Shown: positions 20,820-31,928, counted from the first letter of the stretch. The stretch: DNA of 64,000 bases from Erodium maritimum (GCA_963921825.1 OY997592.1:24369432-24433431); one strand, 5' to 3'. The notes: generated by a model not told the origin, from the sequence alone. Numbers and translations: made by a program.

Positions 20820-21508
20820 GGGACGACCAGCGTGCCCATCGACCAAGGAGAAGTCCACCTAATTTCGTCGAAAGGCTAGAGAGAGCTCGACGTACCACAA
20901 ACGAGATGTTAGGGAAAGATCTCGATGCGGTGATCCCTGATGATTATGCTTGTTATCTTCTTGATAAAAGTATTTCTAACAAGGTACCTTTAAGGCAAAC
21001 CCTTGCAGAGGAAAGGGAAGCGAGAATGTTGTTCTTGCAGGAAAGGGAGGAGCTACGTGGAATGGAGTCTGCCAGTCACGAGGAGGTGCGGCAGCCAAAG
21101 CTAAGAAGGGTGGATCTTACCGATCACGAGGAGGTGCGATAGCCGAGCACACAAGAGGCGGAGGCATGTTCCCGTGTATGCATTAGGAAGGAATGGACGC
21201 ACGAGACGGATGCGTGCCTGCAAGAGGAAGTCGTTGAAGCCGAGGTGACGGCTACAGAGGAGGACGATGTTGCCCTAACCGAGTTGAAGGCTACGGAAGA
21301 TGAAGCCGAGATGGAGCTTCCTAGAGTGGAGGCGATGAATGTTGAAGCAGAGCTCGGAGGGAGCATAGATGCTCGAAACTTGAGCATGTGCAAGGTTGCG
21401 GCCACCGTGTGGACCAAACACACCTCGGACCTGACAAGTGAGAAGGTCAAGCTTCAGACCGCTACCGCCTACCCAAGGCCATCCGCAAGAGACCAAGAAG
21501 CGGAGTAA
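20820..21508 (+). pseudogene. Gag-like relict of the gypsy element
   Basis: From 20820 to 21142 one frame reads through a charged, helical sequence (FVERLERARRTTNEMLGKDL, LAEEREARMLFLQEREELRG) and then stops. A second frame at 21245-21508 is rich in glutamate and alanine (TEEDDVALTELKATEDEAEM). Position directly after the primer site suggests gag, but I see no typical gag capsid motif and no zinc knuckle, so the assignment rests on position. It is broken by at least one stop and one frameshift. Confidence 0.5.
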
Positions 21509-22316
21509 GGTGTATATGCGAGCAGGGGAAGCTTGCAGATGGGCGCTTTGCGGAAGCAGCCGGCTCAGAGAGCACAAACGTGTAGGCCTGTGTTGGCCGA
21601 GAGGAGTTGTAGGTCTGTTGTGGCCGAGAGGATTAGCAGCCCTGTTGTGGCCGTTGATAAACGTCGAGGGTGTGGTCGATGAGAAGACTGCCCTCAATAT
21701 GATCGATACGGGTGCATCAGACTGTTTGGTGCGTGAGCAGGATGTGGTACGCCTCGATCTAAACTCGGCCCTAATTCCGGTTGATGGAATCGTGGAGAAA
21801 GTGACAACCGTTGTACCCGCCGAAGTGTTCGGCGTTGGCCAAGCCCTATCTGTTTTGCAGGTGACGAAGGGGCTCAAGAAGAGTGAGCTGACGTACATGG
21901 CCACGATGAGGGAGGAGAAGCCCTCGCATGCCAAGGTAGTACCATTGCCTCGGACGGTTGACCAGATCCTTGAGAAGTTTGAGGACGTCATGCCGTTGGG
22001 ACTACCATTTCCGGGAAGAGAAGTAGACCACCATATCGTGATGGAACTAGGAGTGAAGTGTCCAGCCCATGCACTGTATCAGATGGCCCCTGTGGAGTTC
22101 GAGGAGCCAAGGAAGCAATCGGGAGGATTGCTTGAGGCCAGTGTTATCCGACCGTTCGAGGCGCCGTTGGGAACCCCCAGTCTTGTTCAACGCAAGGAGT
22201 GTGCTGATGTGCAACCGTGGGGGTTGTCGGATCTTCCAGAAGAGGAGCTCCTTGTTGCAGGAGTGTTTCCATGCCGGATGTTCGAGCCATCCGTGTGTCT
22301 GCGATGGGAGAGTTGA
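21438..22316 (+). pseudogene. Gypsy pol relict: protease and start of reverse transcriptase
   Basis: The frame holds a retropepsin active site (NMIDTGASDCLV, catalytic Asp codon at 21705) followed by the region that links protease to reverse transcriptase in Ty3/gypsy pol (PLGLPFPGREVDHHIVMELG, LYQMAPVEFEEPRKQ, ASVIRPFEAPLGTP). The sequence then leaves the reverse transcriptase before its first catalytic motif; finger, palm, RNase H and integrase are absent. Upstream of the protease, three tandem units of about 33 bp code for repeats of LLWPRG type (21570-21655). The element therefore cannot copy itself. The frame is closed at 22314-22316. Confidence 0.75.
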
Positions 22317-23350
22317 GAGCAAAGGATCGACGTCTTCAAGGGGACCACGTTGTTCTTGGAACAACGATTATCATGCTCATGTTTGCTAACCATGTTGCAT
22401 GTTTCCTCTAAGTGTGGAGTTCCTTTACGGGGCAAACGACGTTGTTGCCCGAGCCTTCCAGGGGAAGTGATCTTTGTGGCAACCGAGAGAGTTGCGTGTG
22501 CCTTCGACGAACAGAAGGACGCTTGTGTGGGACCGGGAGTGTTGCACGAGTCTCCGAGAGTGGGAGACCTTGTTATGCAGCGTTGGCGCTGCCCGATCCT
22601 TCGAGGAGGAGGGATGATTATGTACAAATGGTAATGTTGCGCGAGTCTCCAAGAGTGGAGGACTGTTCGCCCGTTCTTTCCAGAGTTGAGGACCGAGCCA
22701 TCAGCCGTTGGTGCCGTTCGTTCCTTCGGGTGTGAAGGAAATGCGGCCGTTGAGGTTGTCGGATGACGGGATCATTGTAGGCGATGTGATCGTCCACCAG
22801 TGCGGATTCTTCTCCAATCCTTGCACTCCAAGCCTGCGGACTACAAGAGGAAGTATCCGAGACCGTGCCAATAACGACCAGTATGGGCAGGGACGAAGGC
22901 ATGTTCGTGGTGTTCGCAGCACACCACCTTTACGGACCAGTGGAGTGTCCACTAGTAGCCCCTGCTTTCCCTCGTCGGCGTAAGGAAAGGCGAGGAGTAG
23001 CAAGAGGCGCATCCAACTATCCTCGCAGGAGAAGACTAGGCCAGTCAGTTGGGGTGGCGCCAGGGTTTACTATCCCGCGCGTGCGGAGCGCGATGTGTTT
23101 GTGTGCGATGTTTTCTGCGCACCAGTTTGGTACTATGATGGGTGCCACCCGACGTGGTTCGGGATCGATCCTTGCAATCCCTCGTCAACGGGTTGCGAGG
23201 CGGAGAGTTGTTAAATGATGAACATCACGCCTTCCTTATATGCAATGAGGAGGCGAGCTCGGCCAAGTTGTTGGCCAGGTTACAAAGTATTCCATTGTTG
23301 GAAGAAACACCAAGGCTATCCGTAGCTTTGGTTCGAGAAGGTCCTCTCCG
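22317..23350. other. Scrambled interior of the gypsy element
   Basis: About 1 kb between the truncated pol and the 3' LTR. Overlapping short frames on all strands give no recognisable domain. Short motifs such as GAGTCTCC(A/G)AGAGTGG occur more than once (near 22549 and 22643), suggesting local duplication. No polypurine tract is evident before the right LTR, in line with loss of the LTR start. Confidence 0.4.
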
Positions 23351-24295
23351 TTTTGTGCACGCTCGTTGGAACCGTCCAGCGTCATCCGGTCCGAAGCACG
23401 GCGTGGCATGCTAGGTTTTACCCGTCATGCTCGTTACGACACGACCTTGTGTCCGTGGTCGTGCAAAGGTGACAAAGACCATGCATGTCGTGCATGCATA
23501 TATCTTTGGACATTGGCTTGCTTATGTGACAAGGAGCTTACTTGTGCCCCTACATGGAAACACAAGCTCTTGTAAAGCTTAGCACAAGTCACACACATGG
23601 TGACAACACCCCAACATCATCTTAGCACACATGGATCTGACGGGCACCTATGGAGATCACATGGAGCCATGCTCCAAAACCCACGACCACTACTTCCTTA
23701 AGCATGAAGGAAACCCATAAATGCTCATACTTATGTGGTTTTCATGAAAGGACTCCTTACTTATGAAGTTTAATTACATAGCCATTAAGGCTCCATACTT
23801 GAGTAGTATAAATAGGGTTAGCAAGATCATTTGTAAACCATCCAACTCTTTGTATTCAGTTCACCCATTTCAGATTCTTAGGCTTGATATTGTAACCGTA
23901 TCCTTTGTATTCCCATTTCTATTATAATACCAAAAAGCTTTTAAAGCAAGTCGTGCCTTGTTCTTGTGTTATTAGTCTTGGTGGTTTGGTTTATATGATT
24001 GACAATTCTCTTGGTTTGAAAATGTATGCTTCCGCAGCGCATCGATTCAAGAAGGTTGACTTGAAACTGATCACTCCGAGTGCCGGGTGAGCCGAGAGGT
24101 ACGAGACGAGAGCCGAGCAGCGCGTCAAAAGGACAACTCGCGGGGCATCACAGTTGGGATCAGAGTTTGTTCCCGGGCGCTCCGAGAAGAGACCTCTTGG
24201 GACGTCACAAATGGTATCAGAACAGGCTGACTTGGGACATGTTTGGCAAAGTTACCCTGTCCAAGTGTCGAGCGTCCGTGTACATGAAGTCAGGA
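23351..24295 (+). repeat. 3' LTR of the gypsy element, 5' end missing
   Basis: Matches the left LTR from its position 17464 on, so about 50 bases, including the TGTCACGCCCC start, are missing. TATAAATA box at 23807-23814. It shows the empty site of the LINE 2 insertion and repeats the two internal primer-site-like motifs (24155-24165 and 24212-24223). Confidence 0.8.
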
Positions 24296-25060
24296 CTTCT
24301 CAATAGGTCTAAAAGCTTTAGTATTTGATGATATGATAAGTGATCAATTTGATAATCTAGAAACTCAAATAGTCGAATTTATGATGACTTTGAAGATGAC
24401 TTTAAGGGTCTAGATAATGACTTTGATAACGGTCTGATCGCAGTGACAAACTAGTCCAATAGTGAATTTTTTAGATTGTTATTCAAGAAGATCCTGTCTT
24501 GGAGTGTAAGAGAATTATCATTTGTTAAAAACGAACGACCATTAGGCACTTGTACTGCAAGAAATCTCCTTCTTTCTTGTTATTTTAGTAATCAAAAATC
24601 AAAATCCTTGAGAACTCTTATCTCATTCTCCTTGGTTTAGGTTCTAGCTAGAGTTTAGATTTCTAACCCTCAATTGGTACCTATATGGTATATTGGTGAT
24701 TTCTTAGTGTAGGAGGTCAATAAAAGGAATAATGCTCTAATCTATATGGGTAAGTATACTTTTTTTGTACATTACCATCTATATAGTTAATATTTATACT
24801 CATTGCATTGGAAATGTTAGGGCATCTCAATGGACTTATAATAATGGATGGTGACTTCAATATCATCTGGATCCTCTAAAGAGTAATGGACTAACAAAAT
24901 CCATGTCTCATAGAGCCTAGTTGGTCTTTTATTTAAGCTAGAAAATGGAAAGGAAAAAAGCCTAGTTTGAGTAGAGAAAGGAAATAAGAGTCCTTTAGAT
25001 TTCTTTTTTTTTTCCAAGCTTTCCTGATTCTAAAAGGAGTTGATATTGGAAATCAAAAGG
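24296..25060. other. AT-rich spacer, no gene
   Basis: I see no coding frame with a domain and no clear element border in this stretch. Confidence 0.3.
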
Positions 25061-25379
25061 CTATAGATATAAAACCCTTTAGTCGAAAATTACAATGCAT
25101 TGCATAGTGATTTTTGGCCACCATATAATGAGAAGAGAGGGAATTGTTCCAAAATCTACCAAGCTTCATAATTGTGAGATTACTTTGTGTGGATACCGTT
25201 AGAGGGCGGACTATAAAAAACTATAGATATGAAACTCTTTAGCCAAAGATCACAATGCATTGCATAGTGATTTCGGACACCATATTGCGATAAGAGAGGG
25301 AATTGTTCCAAATCTCTACCAAGATTCATAATTGTGAGGTTACTTTGTGTAGATACCGTTAGAGGGAGGACTACAAAAA
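25061..25379 (+). repeat. Tandem duplication of a 160-bp unit
   Basis: The unit starting CTATAGATAT at 25061 is repeated at 25221 at a constant distance of 160 bp up to about 25379, with roughly 10-15% divergence by eye. Shared landmarks are AATGCATTGCATAGTGATTT and CATAATTGTGAG. It may be an internal duplication of an old LTR. Confidence 0.75.
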
Positions 25380-25694
25380 GATGCCTTGGTAATTCTCCAT
25401 CAGAGTGAAGGTCCAAAAATCTCAGAGTCAAGTGCATCGTTTATTTTCTCTAGGTTCTAGATTTGTTATTCAATAATACATGTGATTGAAGTTAGGATTA
25501 TGCAACAAAAAAATTTCCGTTATGTTTTCGAAACACATAATCAAATAGTGGTATCAAAGGCTCATGTATCATTGAATGACTACCAAATATTGCATGTTGT
25601 TTGATCATATTAGTTTTGAGAAATATATCCGTGAAAAGTTTATATGTGAACCTAAATTTTGATTTCCATGTGATAGAGTTAGGATTTTTATAAT
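25380..25694. other. Possible LTR end and primer site relic
   Basis: At 25549-25558 the sequence TGGTATCAAAGG resembles the tRNA-Met primer site TGGTATCAGAGC. Together with the TTATTCAATAATA (polyadenylation-like) sequence upstream it could mark the end of a degraded copia-type LTR. No matching second LTR was found. Confidence 0.3.
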
Positions 25695-26250
25695 AGAAAA
25701 CGATAAATGCATACCCTTAACTTGTCACGTTTTTACTGATACCTACCCTCATGTTTTTTTTGTATCCAATACCTACCCTGTTGTTTCATTTTATGACAAA
25801 TAGCCCCTGCTGTCAAATTTTTCATCCATTTTCTGTTACCATTTTCTAAAATACCCAAAGTTCCCTTAGAACAAATAAATAATTTTTATTTACAAAAATC
25901 ATTTTTACTTTAGAACACATAATTTTTATTTTACAAAAAAAAAAACTGTTTTTATTTTATAAAAACAATTTTATTTTTTTAACCATTTTTTTTTTAAATT
26001 TCAATGTTTATTTTTATTTTTTAAAATTCAATTTTTATTTTTAAAATTCAGTTTTTATTTGAAAAAAAATCACTTTTTATTTATAAAAATATATTTTTTA
26101 ATAACAAATCAAATTTCATTTCCTACCCTAAATCGGAAGGGGTTTTGGGTTACGAGTCGTAACTTCAGGGTATGCATTGGTAATTTTTGAACTTTAGGGC
26201 AAGCATCAGTTAAACGTGTCAACTTAATGGCAGTCATTTGTAGTTTTCCC
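25695..26250. mobile_element. Non-autonomous TIR transposon (about 556 bp)
   Basis: The first about 95 bases and the inverse of the last about 95 bases align over their length at roughly 70-75% identity; shared blocks are GAAAAC...AAATG, TTGTCACGTTT / TTGACACGTTT and ACCAATGCATACCCT / ATCCAATACCTACCCT. The outer ends are AGAAAACGATAAATG and, inverted, GGGAAAACTACAAATG. The bases ATAAT occur immediately outside both ends (25690-25694, 26251-26255) and may be the target duplication. The centre is A/T-rich with no coding frame. Mutator-like or hAT-like MITEs have such ends; the superfamily is uncertain. Confidence 0.65.
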
Positions 26251-26255
26251 ATAAT

Positions 26256-26727
26256 TATATATGTTATATAGATTGATACACATGATTAATTTTGTAAATT
26301 CCAAGAGAAACAAGATACAAATCTCAGTTTTTCTAATAGTACGCTATGAATAGACTCTTGAATAATGCTTGATTGATTTGTTTATAACATGTGTGCGCAA
26401 TTATTATGCATGGTGCATATCATAGCTCCTTATTGAACTTTTTATCGTATGCTACACACCTAGGATTAACCATTGGTCTTTATAAGGGCATATGAAGACC
26501 AAACCTAAAATGAGCTAAGTTATGACACGTTATATTTATGCACGTATGCAAGCTTAATAACATAACTAGATACACCCTTACTATGCATGTTAAAAAGGAT
26601 TATATAGGATAAAAATCAAAAGGAAATCCTTAAACTTAATATTAGGTCAATGTGATGCTTATCCACTATCACGAGCGTAGACCGAAATTTGGGGACTTTG
26701 TATTGGTACACATGGGATGCATAGGGT
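26256..26727. other. Flank of the copia insertion, no gene
   Basis: AT-rich sequence without a recognisable frame. Its last five bases, AGGGT, are the left target-site duplication of the copia element. Confidence 0.35.
26723..26727. repeat. Target-site duplication of the copia element, left copy
   Basis: AGGGT is repeated at 39261-39265, 12.5 kb away, directly outside the right LTR. Confidence 0.85.
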
Positions 26728-28375
26728 TGTTGGGTCTTGAGGTAGGGTTGGAGATGAACCAACTCGCAGTGGAAAATCAATGAAAAGCAAGAGACGATTA
26801 AACTTATCAAACAACTAACAAAGAATGGATTCACAAGAGAAAAATTCAGCATTATTTCTTACCAAGACAAGAACACTGGGTAACGAATGATTGGCTTGAG
26901 TCTCCAAGACGCCTACGTATCCACATGGGAATAAAAGCCACGTAGTTCTTCTCTTTGAGGACTCAAAAACACAAAAATGGAGGTGGGAGCTTGCCTTGGC
27001 GGAAATTGCAAGGGAGAGGAGGGAGAAGTTGTGTTTCCTATTCTTGTCTTGTGTTTGTTATGTTGAAAAAAGATGACATAAACATAAAAAAAACTCCATC
27101 AACTTGTCAAACTAAAAGCATGGGACAAGTATGATGACAAGTAAGGTGTAAAATAGAACAGAGTATGGCTAGACAAGATGGGGTTAGGTGGTAAATCACC
27201 AAAACCTTAATCCTTGTCTTGCTTACTTAATACTAATTAATCAAGACTTGATTAATTAGTTCCATAGACCTTGTTTGCATGGGCCTTTCATGGGCCTCTT
27301 GGAACATGGCCTTTGGCCATTTCCAACGAGGTCCCGTGATTCGTTCATCGCCTCCAAGCCTTCTATACCGGAAATGTCTAACATTATCCAACGCGATCAA
27401 TGCCAAGACTCCAAACCTTGTCTTGATCCGTAAAGTCCTATTCACTTACGGGCACATGACCCAAAACCCAGTTTTGGTCATGTCCCGAGACAACTCCCTT
27501 TTGGCCATTCTCCATAAATGTGTCAATAAGTTTCACCCTCCGGTGTGACCCTTAGGTTTATGCATGTCAATAGATCAACGTAAAATCCCATTTTACTTGA
27601 TCATATTTAAGTGCCAACTAACGAGACTTTAGTATTGCCTGACACTGCATAACGAATCGACCATGTCAATTCTAACCTTTCCGTCGTCCCTTCCATTATC
27701 CTTTTATCTCCGATATCCTGATTATGATAAGGGATAGAGCCGTCATCCTTATTATTCTCAATCATTGTTCCTTGATATGTGAGATGATTGAATATATGAT
27801 ACCCAGTATCATGTACATGGCCATGCTATTCATTCAGTCACTCTCGATCAAGCGGCCGAGAACCGATATCTTTCCTATACCATAGTATGAGGGATAAATC
27901 CCTTAGCCGTCTTTCGTGTTACTCATGCAGTCCGTCCCCAAGTCAATCATGGCCGTTATGGAAGCCCTGTTACGGACAATGTTAGGCTCAGGTCAAACTC
28001 AGTTGTTTACTGCATAGCGATCACAAAGACTCCTTGGTCTAAGGATACATGACAAGCTACGACAATGAATATGTTCATGACTTGATCTATGGCACATATT
28101 CATGGTGGGTCGTCCGATATCATGTCCCACATGATATCTATGATCAGACTCCGGAATCTCATTCCAATGACTAACAAAACGTAAGCCATAAAGAGCCATC
28201 TCATTCCAATGATCGATTTTTCCCGTTTCGTTTCAACTCCGATTTCATTTTTTCTTGCGCCAATATTCTTATTTTTTCAAGAGCTTTCTAACAAGTAGTG
28301 GATTGCATATATTTTGATGTGTTTTTGAATAAGTGTGTGGATGTGTGAATATGAGTGCGAAAAGTGTGATGTGTT

Positions 28376-28565
28376 TTGCGAATTTAGTGTATATGGTTTG
28401 CGGATTTAGTGTATATGGTTTGCGGATTTAGTGTATATGGTTTGCGAATTTAGTGTGTTTTGCAAATTTAGTGTATATGGGTTGCGGATTTAATGTATAT
28501 GGTTTGCGGATTTAGTGTATATGGTTTGCGAATTTAGTGTATATGGCTTGCGAATTTAGTGTATT
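28376..28565 (+). repeat. 22-bp minisatellite array A
   Basis: About eight units of a 22-bp repeat around TTTAGTGTATATGGTTTGCG with variants. It is the mirror partner of array B at 29035-29222. Confidence 0.85.
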
Positions 28566-28599
28566 GCATACGTATGTACATATGATATATATGGTTCAA

Positions 28600-28830
28600 C
28601 TCCATGTTTGAGTATAAACTTACAAATAGTAACGTCATTTAAACTTTCCTACCATATACAGTAAGTTGTTTATTCAAGATTTATCATTTAAACTTTCCTA
28701 CCATATACAGTAAGTTGCATACTAAATAATATATATGGTTCAACTCCATGTTTGAATATAAGCTTACAAATATTAATGCCATTTAAATTTTCCTACCATA
28801 TACAGTAAGTTGCTTATTCAAGAATTATCA
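28600..28830 (+). repeat. Imperfect repeats in the loop of fold-back element 1
   Basis: The block CCTACCATATACAGTAAGTTG occurs three times (near 28648, 28695 and 28792), and GGTTCAACTCCATGTTTGA twice (near 28592 and 28737). They indicate local duplication in the loop. Confidence 0.7.
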
Positions 28831-29034
28831 TCCTCAAATTAGATAATCTTCTAATAAACCAATAAGATTAACTCCAATTCTAGGTTTTAAAATTATATGC
28901 AAGTTATGACTCCAACATTTATCATAAAGTTATTTAAAGTCTTAGTAGTATACATATACTTCCTCCTACAATATTCTACAATGAGTGTCTCATTTATTTG
29001 ACAAAGATTTAGTTTTAGTAAAGTGTGAAAATTA

Positions 29035-29222
29035 CACTAAATTCGCAAACCATATACACTAAATTCGAAAACCATATACACTAAATCCGCAAACCATATA
29101 CACTAAATTTGCAACACACACTAAATTCGCAAACCATATACACTAAATCCACAAACCATATACACTAAATCTGCAAACCATATACACTAAATCCGTAAAC
29201 CATATACACTAAATTTGCAAAA
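29035..29222 (-). repeat. 22-bp minisatellite array B, inverted relative to array A
   Basis: About eight units of CGCAAACCATATACACTAAA, the reverse complement of the unit in array A. The two arrays can pair to form a long stem. Confidence 0.85.
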
Positions 29223-29539
29223 CACATCACACTTTTTCGCACTCATATTCACACATCCACACACGTATTCAAAAACACATTAAAATATATGCAGTCCACT
29301 ACTTGTTAGAAAACTCTTGAAAAAATAAGAATATTGGCACAAAGAAAAATTAAATTAATAAACTTGGTGGGGAAAAAAAAGATGATCATTTCTAAGCGCG
29401 ACACGTGTCATGTTGTTGTTGAGTTCACAGGTTCGCATTTTAAGAGGGGTTCGCACGTGATTGCTTCCCTATATATATATATGAACATTTATGATTGAAC
29501 TACGGGCACTAAGACTAACAATCTCCCACTTGCCCTTGT

Positions 29540-30237
29540 GCCAATCTAAATTATATATTCCCATTGACTTTACATGTGTAGCATGATCTAACAGCGAGAG
29601 TGCATTTAGTCAACGGATTGGCTATGTTATCATAAGTTGCAGTATAGGTGATCTTCACTTCACCTCGGTTCAGTATTTCTCTTATGCGGTGGATATGCCG
29701 TTTTACATGTTTGGATTTGTTATGCGATCAGGCCTGTTAGCTTGCGCAATGGCCCTTGTGTTGTCGCAAAATGGATTCACCGAGTTGGATGGGTTTTTAA
29801 TTACACCCAACCCTGCCATGAATTTCCAAATCCACGTAGCCTCCTTTACTTCCTCTGCATTATCCATGTACTTAGCCTCTGTCGTAGATTCGACGACGAT
29901 ATCTTGCTTTACGCTCTCCCAGCTAAAGCTCTATCATTCAGCATAAACACATATCCTGATTGACTTCTAAAGTCATCTGGATTTGTCTTGGAAAACTAGC
30001 GTCTACTTATCCTTTAACGACTAGTTCAACATCATCTTTCCCCCAGGTTAGAATGATGTCTACTAGTACAACATAAGGCTTACGAGACGTTCGATCTCGT
30101 ACATGTCATGACATATATGATCGATCCTGCCCCCAGGCGCAGGAGATTCACATTATCCTTTTCAGCTCATCGGGTGTCTTAGGACATTGAGTCTTGCTGA
30201 GATGAATGACATGGCTAGTGGGTAAGAGTCCTTTCTT
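29540..30237 (-). pseudogene. Copia RNase H relict
   Basis: On the minus strand this part reads out RNase H-like sequence in broken frames. The clearest piece, near 29840-29920, reads VVESTTEAKYM, which corresponds to the conserved STTEAEY block of copia RNase H. Multiple stops and shifts interrupt the frame. It lies where RNase H is expected, between reverse transcriptase and the polypurine tract. Confidence 0.6.
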
Positions 30238-31199
30238 TTAATCGAGCATTGAGAACCTACTCAATGCCCTGTTCACATAGGTTCCCTGACTTAAATCCAA
30301 GACCCTCTTGGTGCGATATGTACATAACTTAATCCCTAAGATATAAGAAGCATCGCCTAAGTCCTTTATTGAAAAACACTTCCTCAACCAAGCTTTAGTC
30401 TCGTGCAAGGTTTGGATGTCGTTTTCAATGAGCACCAGAAAGGTAATCTTGCTCCCAGTAGCCTTCATATAAACGCAAGATTCTTCCTCATTCTTTATTA
30501 AGCCAAATCCAATTACAGCTTCATCAAACGCAGGATCCAACTCCGAGAAGTTTGTTTCAATCCATAAATGGATTTCAACAACTTATAAATCTTTCCCTTA
30601 TTCTTTGGATCGTCAAAACCTTTGGGCCGAGAAATACAAACGTACTCAGTCAAATTTCCATTTAGGAAAGCGGTTTTGACATCCACTTGCCATATCTCGT
30701 AATTATGATACGCAGTTATGTCAAGAAGAATTTGGATCTATTTTGACCATAGCCACTAGGGAGAAGGTTTCCTCATAGTCAATCCATTGGATCTGCCTAT
30801 AACCTTTCGCCACCAGTCGAGCTTTGTAAGAAAGAGGGTTGCCGTCCATGTCAATCTTCACCTTGAAGATCCATTTGCATCCGATGGTCCTCACACCATT
30901 GATGGGATCAACCAGTTCTCAGAATCGGTTGTCCGACATGGACTGCATTTCCTCCCTCATGGCTCCCAGCCATAACTCGGAGTCGGGCCTATCCACGACT
31001 TCTTGAAAGGTGGCTGGATCATCGTGATCCACCATGACTTCATTGTCACCTCCGGATACCATATCTTGGAGGTGGACGACTGATCCTTTCAGATCGCCTT
31101 GGACCTTCCGGAATTGTAACAGGAATTGGTTCTTACTCTACGACCATCTCTGGCTCCCTTTCTACTAGGTTGTCAATTGGTTTAGACGGATCTGTACCA
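30238..31199 (-). pseudogene. Copia reverse transcriptase relict, catalytic motif lost
   Basis: The open part 30238-30540 reads FDEAVIGFGLIKNEEESCVY, FLVLIENDIQTL, CFSIKDLGDASYILGIKL and LDLSQGTYV, all landmarks of the copia reverse transcriptase. In copia enzymes a YVDD-type catalytic motif lies between the FLVL and ENDI blocks; here the two are joined directly, so the catalytic aspartates are absent. Upstream (30541-31199 on this strand) the N-terminal part of the domain is present only in broken pieces. The product would have no polymerase activity. Confidence 0.85.
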
Positions 31200-31928
31200 T
31201 CATGAATTTCTTCGAGATGCACAGTCCTCCCAATGACGTCTTTGGAAACAAAACTCCTTTTCCATAATGACCCAACCCCAAGCGACGAACACCATGTTCT
31301 CACTGGGCTTGTAGAAGTAGTATCCCCTTGTTGCTTTAGGATACCACACGAAGGTGCATATCTCAGATCTTGGTTTGAGCTTAGTCCAAACCAAATGTTT
31401 CACATAAGCCTCGCAACCACAAATATTTAGGAAGGACAAAGCGGGCATCTTCCCATGCCATTTCTAAAATGGTGTCCCTTCCACAGCCTTCGTCGGAGCT
31501 CGATTCACTATGAATGCGGTCGTCTCTAGAGCATAACCCCAGAAAGAGATTGGGAGATCAGTCCAACTGATCATGGATCGGACCATATCCAATAAAGTCT
31601 GATTTATTCGCTCGGACACAACATTCAACTGCGGTGTTCCGGGAGGAGTCCATTCTGTAAAGATCCCGCTCTCCACCAGATGATCTAAAAACTTTGTGGT
31701 TAAGTATTTTCAACCTCGATCCAATCGAAGTGTCTTAATACTTTTCCCGAGCCGGTTTTCTACTTCAGTCTTAAACTCTTTGAATTTATCAAAAGCTTCA
31801 GACTTATGTCTTATTGAACAGACATAAGCATATCTACTATAATCGTTAGTAAATGTGATGAAGTAGCTAAAACCCCTCTTGGCCAGCGAACCTATTGGTC
31901 CACATACATCCGAGTGTATCAGCCCCAA
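31200..31928 (-). pseudogene. Copia integrase relict
   Basis: Three frames in the right order code for the integrase core: 31710-31928 (GLIHSDVCGPIGS with the first catalytic Asp, FTNDYSRYAYV, IKTLRLDRG with the second Asp), 31464-31676 (GIFTEWTPPGTPQLN, VSERINQTLLDMVRSM with the catalytic Glu, FWGYALETTAFIVNRAPT) and 31200-31448 (LNICGCEAYVKHL, FVWYPKATRGYYFY). Shifts separate the frames, and the conserved SDRGGE block is altered to LDRG. The protein would integrate cDNA ends into the genome; this copy cannot encode it whole. Confidence 0.88.

Larger units (their letters stand above)
17413..24295 (+). mobile_element. Decayed Ty3/gypsy element with LINE 2 nested in its 5' LTR
   Basis: The LTR starts TGTCACGCCCC at 17413 and shares most of its length with a second copy at about 23351-24295. 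The left LTR is split by a LINE at 18035-20397. A tRNA-Met primer site (TGGTATCAGAG, 20808-20818) follows the left LTR. The interior of about 2.5 kb keeps gag-like and protease sequence and only the first part of reverse transcriptase; the rest of pol is missing. The right LTR lacks about the first 50 bases. No clear target-site duplication is visible. A solo LTR of the same family lies at 7536-8514 on the other strand. Confidence 0.82.
28213..29469. mobile_element. Fold-back / Helitron-like element 1 with inverted minisatellite arms
   Basis: The right end (29280-29469) is the inverse of the left end (28213-28330) over the shared part: TTTTCCCGTTTCGTTTC-like sequence, GCGCCAATATTCTTATTTTT and AAGTAGTGGATTGCATAT. 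Between the arms lie two arrays of a 22-bp unit (TAGTGTATATGGTTTGCG), pointing in opposite directions (28376-28565 and 29035-29222). The right terminus GCTTCCC abuts a (TA)n run, which is the target seen intact in the right LTR of the copia element. The left outermost arm is missing. No coding frame. A related element is at 48526-49800. Confidence 0.75.
26728..29520 (-). repeat. 3' LTR of the copia element (left), with a nested fold-back element
   Basis: Pairs with 34585-39260. The shared sequence runs from 26728 to about 28200 and again from about 29470 to 29520. Between lies a fold-back element. About 190 bases of LTR present on the right (about 39030-39215) are missing here. Confidence 0.88.

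Noticed and set aside
22047-23414. Overlapping frames between truncated pol and 3' LTR
   Set aside because: Short, on both strands, no domain and no support for any one of them.
28376-29222. CRISPR-like 22-bp repeats
   Set aside because: No spacers, opposite orientations, inside a fold-back element in plant DNA.
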